Shown: positions 25,374-32,447 of the stretch, piece after piece
How positions within the stretch are numbered: position 1 is the first letter of the stretch
How the letters are laid out: every line of letters begins with the position of its first letter
Assembly: GCA_964461765.1 (NCBI GenBank)
Contig: CAYWVS010000004.1
Coordinates: forward strand, 7,288-71,287
DNA: 64,000 nt
Origin: JAVVUJ01 sp964461765
GTDB lineage: Bacteria; Bacillota; Clostridia; Peptostreptococcales; Anaerovoracaceae
Reading direction: 5' to 3'
Notes under the pieces: generated by a model
The model's input: the letters and a program-made list of their open reading frames with translations, nothing else
Database searches by the model: none
What the model was told of the DNA's origin: nothing
Made by a program: the position numbers and the translations under genes

Positions 25374-26511
25374 AGCAACTCACCTCCACAGCATTTAAAG
25401 TAAATTCAAAAATTGTGCCCTTCGGCATATTATCCCTGACATAGATGGTTTCCCCATGGGCAGTTAAAATGGCTTTACAGAGGGCCAACCCCAATCCAAG
25501 TCCCCGTCGATTGTCACCGAAGCTGTTGCCCTCAGAAAAAAACATATTAAATACTAAATTTTTCTTTTCGTCCGGTATACCATTTCCGTTATCAGATATT
25601 TCAATAATTACCTTTTGATCTGAGCGTTTTGCAGAAATGACTACTTCTGTTCCGGGAGGTGTATATTTTATGGCATTTTCCACGATGTTTATGATAACCT
25701 GAAGGATCAGCCGTAAATCAATCGTAGCCATCAAGAGCTCGTCCTCCACCTTTACTCGAATCATATGATGATTGCTCTTAACAGAAATATGCTTAAGGGC
25801 TTCGTCAATAACCTCTGTCAATAATTCCGGCTGGAGATTTAAGCTCATTTTCCCCTCCTCGATCCGAGTAATAGAGAGAAGGTTCTCCACCAAACTATTG
25901 AGCCAAAGGGAATCGTTATAGATTGAAGTGTAAAGCTCTATCTTTTTTTTATCATCTAAAATCGATGAATTAAATAATAGTATGCTTGCATTGCCTGAGA
26001 TGGTGGTAAGAGGTGTACGCAAATCGTGAGAGATGGATCTTAATAGGGTAGACCGTAGGTGCTCCTGCTCTGCTTGGGCAGCAATCTCAGCGGATTTTTT
26101 AATCTGTTCCTTTACTCGGGTTAGTTGATTGTTAATAAAAAAAGATGTAAAAATCATAATTACAAAGGATATCAGGTATCCTTTATCATCCATGTAAAAA
26201 GAGTAAAGGGGTTTTGCAAAGAGAAAATCAAAGATAAAAAAACTAAAGACTGTAGCCAAAATACCAAAGATTCTGGGGGAACAAATGATAGAAACGCATA
26301 AAATCCCTAAGAGAAATACGCTGATTACAGCAGTGTCATTGAAGCCTAACTCCCATAAGCTGGCACCCATCAAGGAGACCACCAACAGAACAAAGAAAAG
26401 AAAAAAGCTATCCCGCACGTTGGAATTGATCTCAGGAAAATCTGAGGGCATCATTCCTCCGGGAGTTAAGACGATATCTTTATTCTGTTTAATGCTGTCG
26501 GAAACATTCAT
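25366..26511 (-). CDS. KdpD-like sensor kinase lacking the KdpD/Usp N-terminal domains
   Basis: It is 381 residues against about 900 for full KdpD. About 30 N-terminal residues are followed by a four-helix DUF4118-type membrane region (about 33-130), then HisKA with the phospho-His in SISHDLRTPLTT, and HATPase motifs NIVENAIKYTP, DNGNGIP and GLGLGLALCKAIL. The cytoplasmic KdpD and universal-stress domains that sense potassium state are absent. It sits between mocA (9-bp gap) and its regulator gene, inside a selenium-molybdenum hydroxylase maturation operon, so its signal is probably linked to that pathway and not to potassium (inference). Confidence 0.87.
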   Translation of the reverse strand: MNVSDSIKQNKDIVLTPGGMMPSDFPEINSNVRDSFFLFFVLLVVSLMGASLWELGFNDTAVISVFLLGILCVSIICSPRIFGILATVFSFFIFDFLFAKPLYSFYMDDKGYLISFVIMIFTSFFINNQLTRVKEQIKKSAEIAAQAEQEHLRSTLLRSISHDLRTPLTTISGNASILLFNSSILDDKKKIELYTSIYNDSLWLNSLVENLLSITRIEEGKMSLNLQPELLTEVIDEALKHISVKSNHHMIRVKVEDELLMATIDLRLILQVIINIVENAIKYTPPGTEVVISAKRSDQKVIIEISDNGNGIPDEKKNLVFNMFFSEGNSFGDNRRGLGLGLALCKAILTAHGETIYVRDNMPKGTIFEFTLNAVEVSCFE

Positions 26512-26520
26512 GGCATTACC

Positions 26521-27213
26521 TCAAGTGAAAAATATTCCATTACAAGCGTCTGCATATTGTTGATGTGTATCAATATCCATCAATTCCTCCGGACAAGTTG
26601 CTTCCACCAACATTAGAAGCTCAGGATGACAATTGATGACTGACTTCCCTGTAAGTCCGTCCTCCAGGGCTAGCAGCTCGGGAAAGAGAGAGCGGGGAAA
26701 TATCACAGGATTCCCCCTTTCCTGATTTCGAGAAAGAGAGACGATTTTATTGGGGTTGCTTTGAAAGGCTTCACACAATTTACGAATACTGGAATAAGTC
26801 AAAAACGGCTGGTCTCCCACTGCAAAGAGGCACCCTGTTGAATCATCCGGCAGGGATAAAATTGCCTTTCGGATAGTTACGGTTGGAGATAAGTTCTTAT
26901 CCTTATTCCAGACAACTTGAAAGGAGTTTTGTGAAATCAGATTTCCAACTTCCCTTTTTCTTACTACCACAATTTTGGAATGGCAGCTTAACTTTGCAAA
27001 GCATTCCAATGTCCATTGAAGCAAAGGCTTTCCTTTAAACTCCACTAATAGCTTATTATCACCCATAGAACCTTGGAATCTTCGAGAGATTCCGGCTGCC
27101 ATAATGGCACAGGATATGGGAAATTCAACATCCCTCGCTGAATGTTGGGGGCATCTTTCCTCTATTTTCATCACTTCCGCAGATATTTCCTCCGGAAATG
27201 TTTTATTTAACAT
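26521..27213 (-). CDS. mocA: MocA-like molybdopterin cytidylyltransferase
   Basis: This enzyme attaches CMP to molybdenum cofactor for hydroxylases of the xanthine dehydrogenase class. It is 230 residues with a nucleotidyltransferase fold: N-terminal CAIMAAGISRRFQGSMGDNKLL (about 33-54), GKPLLQWTLE, FAVGDQPFL and NPVIFPRSLFPELLAL (metal and sugar-nucleotide sites). It carries about 30 extra residues before the usual start. First gene of its operon, it is divergent from the FMN oxidase gene. In selenium-dependent clusters this gene is usually found with yqeB and yqeC, as here. Confidence 0.88.
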   Translation of the reverse strand: MLNKTFPEEISAEVMKIEERCPQHSARDVEFPISCAIMAAGISRRFQGSMGDNKLLVEFKGKPLLQWTLECFAKLSCHSKIVVVRKREVGNLISQNSFQVVWNKDKNLSPTVTIRKAILSLPDDSTGCLFAVGDQPFLTYSSIRKLCEAFQSNPNKIVSLSRNQERGNPVIFPRSLFPELLALEDGLTGKSVINCHPELLMLVEATCPEELMDIDTHQQYADACNGIFFT

Positions 27214-27338
27214 TTAATTTCCCCTTTTTTTAATGTTTTAAATATGTATTTTTTAAATAACCAAATCTCTTTCCAGTCAGAAGAGTTCTGCCACCAAATT
27301 ATAAATTTAAGTTAAAAAGATTATACCACGAATTCATG

Positions 27339-27431
27339 TTAAGAAAATGATTAAAGTTACAGAAAACCCATTAAATCCGCATTAAGATTGCAGAAATGCC
27401 GTTTACAAAGCAGAATCCATGAGAGTACAAT
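27339..27431 (+). promoter_or_regulatory. Promoter with upstream TTAAR direct repeats (FMN oxidase gene)
   Basis: TTTACA (27402-27407), 18-bp spacer, TACAAT (27426-27431). Upstream, TTAAATCC (27371) and TTAAGATT (27382) are repeated with 11-bp period, ending 12 bp before the -35. Two more TTAA boxes at 27339 and 27351 lie on the mocA side. The same layout recurs at 28573-28636, which argues for one regulator. Confidence 0.65.
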
Positions 27432-27478
27432 AGACAATCAATTAGCCGGTTTGCTCTAAATGAAAAGGAGAAGAAAAA

Positions 27479-28513
27479 ATGATGACTTATCAAGAAATTT
27501 TAGAAAATGCAAAAAAGAATATGAATGACAAGTGTAAGCATTGTCCAATTTGCGATGGAATTGCATGTAGAAATGTCATTCCCGGACCGGGTGCAAAGGG
27601 TACAGCCGATTCTTTTACAAGAAATTACACAAAACTTCAAGAGATCAAAATTCTTCCGGACACCATTTATCAGTCTGTTCCTATCAATACCCAGTGCGAT
27701 TTTTTTGGACGAGTACTGAAATATCCATTTATGGCAGCCCCCATTGGTTCTGTAGATGCTTACTTTGGCGACTATTACAATGATAAACGCTATACCATGG
27801 ATCTATTGACAGGATGTAGGGAAGCAGGAATTGCAGCCTTTACCGGAGACGGACCTAAGCCAAATATTTATTATGATCCCATGGATGCAGTGAAAGCTTC
27901 CGGTTGCGGTATTCCTACTTTTAAGCCTCGTACCTTAGAAGATGCAAAGGTGAGAATCAGAACCGCGGAGGAGCATGGTGCAATAGCTATAGCCATAGAT
28001 ATTGATGCTCTTGGTATTCAGGCATTGCGCAATTTAGACCCTCCCGTACAGGCTAAGACCACGGAGCAGTTAGCCGAAATCATTGCACTGACTGAGTTAC
28101 CTGTTATCATAAAGGGAATTATGACCGTCAATGGAGCTGAAAAAGCTATAGCAGCGGGGGCAGCTGCCATTGTAGTGTCCACTCATGGTGGCAGGGTAAT
28201 GGATCAACTACCTGCTGCAGTGGAAGTGTTGCCTGCTATTGTAGAAGCAGTTGGCGGCAGAGTTAAAGTAATAGCCGATGGTGGCATTCGAAGTGGATTA
28301 GATGTTTTTAAATTATTGGCACTGGGTGCAGATATGGCACTGATTGGTAGGCCATATGTTACAGCTACTTATGGGGGAGGCTCTGAAGGAGTTGCCGTTT
28401 ATACGGAAAAGATAGGTCAGGAATTAGTGGATGCCATGTATATGACAGGGGCATCTAATATTAAATCCATTCAAAAAGGCATGGTGTTTTGGCCTAAAAA
28501 GAAAATGTATTAA
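27479..28513 (+). CDS. FMN-dependent alpha-hydroxy-acid oxidizing enzyme
   Basis: This is a TIM-barrel FMN protein of 344 residues in the lactate oxidase/glycolate oxidase/lactate dehydrogenase (LldD) superfamily. AAPIGS (FMN), PVIIKGIMT (FMN lysine), STHGGRVMDQLPA (catalytic His and Arg), VIADGGIRSGLDVFKLLALGADMALIGRP (phosphate site) are all present. The N-terminus has a cysteine group CKHCPICDGIAC (about 19-30) seen in clostridial members but not in lactate oxidases; it may bind metal. It is a single gene with its own promoter, which is shared in design with the downstream operon. The substrate is unknown. Confidence 0.87.
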   Translation: MMTYQEILENAKKNMNDKCKHCPICDGIACRNVIPGPGAKGTADSFTRNYTKLQEIKILPDTIYQSVPINTQCDFFGRVLKYPFMAAPIGSVDAYFGDYYNDKRYTMDLLTGCREAGIAAFTGDGPKPNIYYDPMDAVKASGCGIPTFKPRTLEDAKVRIRTAEEHGAIAIAIDIDALGIQALRNLDPPVQAKTTEQLAEIIALTELPVIIKGIMTVNGAEKAIAAGAAAIVVSTHGGRVMDQLPAAVEVLPAIVEAVGGRVKVIADGGIRSGLDVFKLLALGADMALIGRPYVTATYGGGSEGVAVYTEKIGQELVDAMYMTGASNIKSIQKGMVFWPKKKMY

Positions 28514-28572
28514 TAAATATTTTAGTTAAAAAACCAATCAATATAAAGATGATAATAAAAGTTTAGTATAAA

Positions 28573-28636
28573 GCGTTAAGACCGCGTTAAGATTTCCTGT
28601 AGACCGTTTACAATGTCGAAAAAAGGATTGTATAAT
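28573..28636 (+). promoter_or_regulatory. Promoter with perfect GCGTTAAGA direct repeat (MFS transporter gene)
   Basis: GCGTTAAGACC (28573-28583) and GCGTTAAGATT (28584-28594) are consecutive 11-bp repeats. Twelve bases after the last TTAAGATT comes TTTACA (28607-28612), 18-bp spacer, TATAAT (28631-28636). Spacing is identical to the element at 27371-27431. It resembles sites bound by OmpR/KdpE-class activators next to the -35 box. Confidence 0.7.
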
Positions 28637-28679
28637 GTCTAAAAATTAAAAAAATAAAAAGGAGGAGGCTTATACTTAC

Positions 28680-28748
28680 TTGGAATTATTTCAATCTACT
28701 TATGGGATGGGGAAAATCATTACTCTAAAATTTAAGTTAATTTTTTAA
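28680..28748 (+). CDS. Possible 22-codon leader peptide
   Basis: A strong GGAGGAGG site (28661-28668) stands 11 nt before a TTG that opens a 22-codon ORF (MELFQSTYGMGK...). Its TAA stop overlaps the AAGGAGG ribosome site of the MFS gene. The placement fits a translated leader that couples to the MFS gene. Only position and ribosome site support it. Confidence 0.35.
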   Translation: MELFQSTYGMGKIITLKFKLIF

Positions 28749-28762
28749 GGAGGAAAAAGAAA

Positions 28763-30016
28763 ATGACACAACCTACAATTTCTAACAATTCTCATTTAAA
28801 CTCTGAGTCCTCGGGGTCTGATAAACGCTGGAGCGTGTTAATGCTGTGCGCACTAGCCTATTTATATGACAGCTTGGATTTACAAATTTTGGCAATTTCT
28901 ATGCCGGTAATTATGAAGGAAATGGACATCGCTTTAGCCAATGCAGGATTGTTGTCTTCGGCAACAATGGTTGGAACCGCCATAGGCGGAATATTATTTG
29001 GTTGGGTTGCAGATAACTATGGAAGAAAAAAGGCTGCAGCCATCGGACTAATAGAATTCGGGGTATTCACTGTGGCCGTATATTGGGCTACATCCTGGGA
29101 GCATTTGATGATTCTTCGGTTCTTGGCAGGTATCGGTCTGGGAGGTCTTTGGGGTCCTCTGGTTACTTTGATTGCTGAACACTGGGCTCCTAGATTTCGT
29201 ACCAGAGCCAATGGATTTGTATTGAGCACCTTTGCACTTGGCGGAATCATGGCAGGCTTAATGGGCCGTTTTATGCTTGGAGTAGTAAACTGGCGTTTAA
29301 TATTTGTATTAACCGGTAGCGCAATTATAGTGGGTATTATATTTTACCTGTTTATTCCTGAGGTTAAAAAAGCCCCTGTAAAAGCCACAGAAGTAAAAGA
29401 AAAGGTTGGGCTTAGTGAATGCTTCAAAGGAAGAATGTTAAAAGTAACCGTTTTAGCAAGTGTTGTTTCAATGTGTCAGATGGCCGGTTACTGGGGTGCA
29501 CTTTCTTGGATCCCTACTTACTTGGTTCAAGATCGTGGCTTGAGTTTAGCTACCATGGCTAATTTTAGTATGTTCATGTTCCTTGGTGCTTTTGCAGGTT
29601 ACTACATTTATGCTTTTTTAGCTGAGAAGGTGGGACATCGTAAAGCATTGATGATCGCTTTCCTGGCTGATGCAATATTAGTGCCTAGTTACATTATTTT
29701 ACCTTCTGCAGATTGGATTTTCTGGCTTGGACCTATTATGGGGATTAGCTTTGGTGGAGTTTTCGGTCTTTTTGGATCATATTTCTCAGCCCTTTTCCCT
29801 GATAGAATCAGAGCAACAGGCAGTGGATTTGCCTTTAACATAGGACGTGGAATAGGAGCAGTATTTGCACCTTTTACCATAGGAGTATTGGCTAAAACTC
29901 ACGGATTAGGATTTGGTATTGGAATTCTTTCCGTAATATTCCTACTGGGAGTTGTTTCACTGTTCTTTATGCCGGAATCAAATATCCATACAGAAGACGG
30001 TGTGAGCTCCAAATAA
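28763..30016 (+). CDS. MFS transporter, organic-acid type
   Basis: This protein has 417 residues with 12 predicted helices. After about 24 polar residues, TM1 contains YLYDSLDLQILAISMP, like the D-x-x-D motif of aromatic-acid:H+ symporters. GWVADNYGRKKAA between TM2 and TM3 is the MFS signature. The AAGGAGG site fixes the ATG. Upstream lies a regulated promoter and a possible leader peptide, and downstream the symporter/hydroxylase operon. It probably imports a carboxylic or heterocyclic acid used by the hydroxylase pathway (inference). Confidence 0.87.
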   Translation: MTQPTISNNSHLNSESSGSDKRWSVLMLCALAYLYDSLDLQILAISMPVIMKEMDIALANAGLLSSATMVGTAIGGILFGWVADNYGRKKAAAIGLIEFGVFTVAVYWATSWEHLMILRFLAGIGLGGLWGPLVTLIAEHWAPRFRTRANGFVLSTFALGGIMAGLMGRFMLGVVNWRLIFVLTGSAIIVGIIFYLFIPEVKKAPVKATEVKEKVGLSECFKGRMLKVTVLASVVSMCQMAGYWGALSWIPTYLVQDRGLSLATMANFSMFMFLGAFAGYYIYAFLAEKVGHRKALMIAFLADAILVPSYIILPSADWIFWLGPIMGISFGGVFGLFGSYFSALFPDRIRATGSGFAFNIGRGIGAVFAPFTIGVLAKTHGLGFGIGILSVIFLLGVVSLFFMPESNIHTEDGVSSK

Positions 30017-30110
30017 TTTCTTAATTGCCATAAATTAAATTGTTTTGTGCCCCTAATTATTGAGTGAAAAGGAACTCGCTTTAGTTTTATAAAACTTTGA
30101 TCATGGATAA

Positions 30111-30140
30111 TTGACTAATGATGATGTAGTTGGCTATAAT
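30111..30140 (+). promoter_or_regulatory. Promoter of the symporter/hydroxylase operon
   Basis: TTGACT (30111-30116), 18-bp spacer, TATAAT (30135-30140), about 45 bp before the ATG at 30185. No TTAAR repeat is seen here. Confidence 0.55.
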
Positions 30141-30184
30141 CTAATTATTATTTTACATAATTGATAAAAGAAAAGAAGGATAGC

Positions 30185-32380
30185 ATGGATTCTACAACAC
30201 TATTATTGTATACACAAGTAGTACTTTACTTTGTGTTCATGATTATTATTGGACTCATCACCCAAAGATGGGTTTCTACTATGGCGGGTTTTTTTTCCTC
30301 TGACCGTGAGCTTGGTGTGATTGCAATGGGACTGGGACTGGCAAGCATTATCTTCAGCGGAGCAATGCTTCCGGCAATTACAGGCTTTGCCATTACTCAT
30401 AGCCTTTGGATAGCTTCGCTCTACATGTGGGGTTGGGCTGCAGGCATCATAGTTTTCGGAAAAGTTTTTGCCCCTGCCGTTCGCAGAAGTGGTGTATTCA
30501 CCTTAGCTGAGTGGGCAGAGGTTCGATTTGATAGCAATACTCGTACCGTAGTAGCTGTTGCCATAAGCATTGCAGCCTTCGGAGCTTTGTTTTCACAGGT
30601 AATTGGTCTGGGAAATATTCTTACTGCATTGACGGATATTCCTTATTGGGCCGCTACTTTAGGAATTGTATTACTCTGTACCTTTTACATGTATGCAGGT
30701 GGATTTTGGGCATTGTCCATTTCGGATATGTCTCACATAACTTTGGTAATCATAGCATTTATGGGAGCTTTGACGTATCTATTTAGTACAGTTGCCAATC
30801 CCATTGAGATCCTAACCAACTCCCCTGCAGTGGAAATTCGAGTGGATACATTTTTAGGAATTTCACCCGGCGATTTCCTTACTAGCTTGAAGTTTCCTTC
30901 CTTAGCTTCCTTTTTGTTTGGTTGGTTCATTACTCAGATGGGCTGCCAATATTACTGGATGAGAGCTGTAGGGGGGAGAAGTGAAAGGGCGGTAAAGAAG
31001 GGATACTACTTATCAGGTATCATTGCTATCATTTTTGGTTCTACAGTACTGGCATTGTTCGGTTTGTATGCATTATACATATTTGGAGAAGACAATTTTA
31101 AACCGGATATTGCATTTAGCTTAATCATTAAATCGTTGCCCATTGGTTTGGATGGATTACTTCTCCTTGCTTTGATGGCTGCCTGCATGTCTACTTTTTC
31201 TACAGCTCTCCTAGGCGTTGCATCACCCATCACCAGAGATATCTATCAGAGGCTGTTTGCACCTAATGCCAGTACTGTGCAGCTGACTAAGGCCAGTCGC
31301 ACCATTACTGTGGTGGTAGCGTTAATTGCATATTTGTTTGCATTGCTTTGGAAGGCAGGTGCGGCTCATGGTTTGGCATTTATGTGGGCTTTTTCTTCCC
31401 CAACAGCAGCAACCCTACTTCTGGGATATTTTTGGAAAAGGGTCACGGTAAAAGCTGCCTTTTGGGGAGAGCTCATTGGTCTGATTCTCACCACAGTCTG
31501 GTACATCAGTGGCTTATCTGATGTTGTGCATCCAATGTGGGTAGGGTTTATCACTACATTTATAATGATTATGATGATTACTCTGGTTACTAAGCCTAAA
31601 TACTATGCTAGCAAAGAATTTAAACCCGGCGCTCTAAGTACAGCCTCGGGTTTGGCTCAGACCAATATGACCCTCAGTAAGCAGTGCCAAGGGGAAAGGT
31701 TCAGAGAAGCCATGTGTAATGTAATGCGTCCTTGTATCGGCAGCAAAAAATATAGAGATAGAATGGAGCAGCGCCATAACAATACGTACACGTTAGCTGA
31801 TTTCATGTTTCCTCATATTACTGGTAGAAGATTCAATGAAGAAGAAATGGTAAGCCCACCAAAGGATTTGACTCATAGAAGCAATGGAAATAGGATCCTA
31901 AACTGGAGGGAGAAGAAAATACTTAACTTTATTCGAGAAGGAAGAAACACTCTGGTGGATTTCAGCGATAATCTTGGAATTACTGCCCCTATAGCAAACA
32001 ATATCGCTGAACAATTAGAACAGGATGGTTACATTGTACGTGTAGAATATAAAGGGATTAATCGATTTAATTGGCTATTGACAGATATGGGTGCAGCAGA
32101 GTTGGATCCACTCAATGCAGATGAAATTCGCCTATTAAACGAGGGTGGGATAAACATGAGCCAATATAAGATTCTTACTTATGTTAAAACTCATCCTAAA
32201 GTTATAGCAGGTGAAATCTGTGAAAAAATGAAACTAAACAAAAACGAAATGATCTCCGACCTTTGTTATTTAATAGGGAGAAAGCTCTTGACGGAAAGTG
32301 GTATCATACGTAGAAAAGTTACCATAACTGAGAAGGGGATAGAGACTATGGAACTGCTTGAAAATTTAATAAAAATGTAA
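30185..32380 (+). CDS. Sodium:solute symporter with two C-terminal winged-helix domains
   Basis: Residues about 1-480 are a 13-helix SSS-family transporter (helix 1 LLYTQVVLYFVFMII, then FFSSDRELGVIAMGLG, QMGCQYYWMRA, ACMSTFSTALLG). A linker of about 90 residues follows. The C-terminal 160 residues then contain two helix-turn-helix units: EKKILNFIREGRN...NNIAEQLEQDGYIVR, and SQYKILTYVKTHPKV...DLCYLIGRKLL. This join of transporter and DNA-binding-like modules is unusual. A TTG at 30161 opens the frame, but AGAAGGA (30174-30180) points to the ATG at 30185. It is first in the operon with the hydroxylase. Dual transport and signalling is inference. Confidence 0.85.
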   Translation: MDSTTLLLYTQVVLYFVFMIIIGLITQRWVSTMAGFFSSDRELGVIAMGLGLASIIFSGAMLPAITGFAITHSLWIASLYMWGWAAGIIVFGKVFAPAVRRSGVFTLAEWAEVRFDSNTRTVVAVAISIAAFGALFSQVIGLGNILTALTDIPYWAATLGIVLLCTFYMYAGGFWALSISDMSHITLVIIAFMGALTYLFSTVANPIEILTNSPAVEIRVDTFLGISPGDFLTSLKFPSLASFLFGWFITQMGCQYYWMRAVGGRSERAVKKGYYLSGIIAIIFGSTVLALFGLYALYIFGEDNFKPDIAFSLIIKSLPIGLDGLLLLALMAACMSTFSTALLGVASPITRDIYQRLFAPNASTVQLTKASRTITVVVALIAYLFALLWKAGAAHGLAFMWAFSSPTAATLLLGYFWKRVTVKAAFWGELIGLILTTVWYISGLSDVVHPMWVGFITTFIMIMMITLVTKPKYYASKEFKPGALSTASGLAQTNMTLSKQCQGERFREAMCNVMRPCIGSKKYRDRMEQRHNNTYTLADFMFPHITGRRFNEEEMVSPPKDLTHRSNGNRILNWREKKILNFIREGRNTLVDFSDNLGITAPIANNIAEQLEQDGYIVRVEYKGINRFNWLLTDMGAAELDPLNADEIRLLNEGGINMSQYKILTYVKTHPKVIAGEICEKMKLNKNEMISDLCYLIGRKLLTESGIIRRKVTITEKGIETMELLENLIKM

Positions 32381-32447
32381 GTAAAAATTATAGCATAGAG
32401 GGTAGATTCCTTTCGTTAATTTAAAAACCAAAAAGGAGGAAATTAAA

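Noticed and set aside
24606..26511. Potassium-uptake control (Kdp) as the role of the two-component pair
   Set aside because: No kdpFABC genes are present and the sensory KdpD/Usp domains are missing; the name reflects similarity only.
27479..28513. Specific call as lactate oxidase
   Set aside because: FMN and catalytic residues fit the superfamily, but the N-terminal cysteine group and anaerobic context do not support an oxygen-using lactate oxidase.
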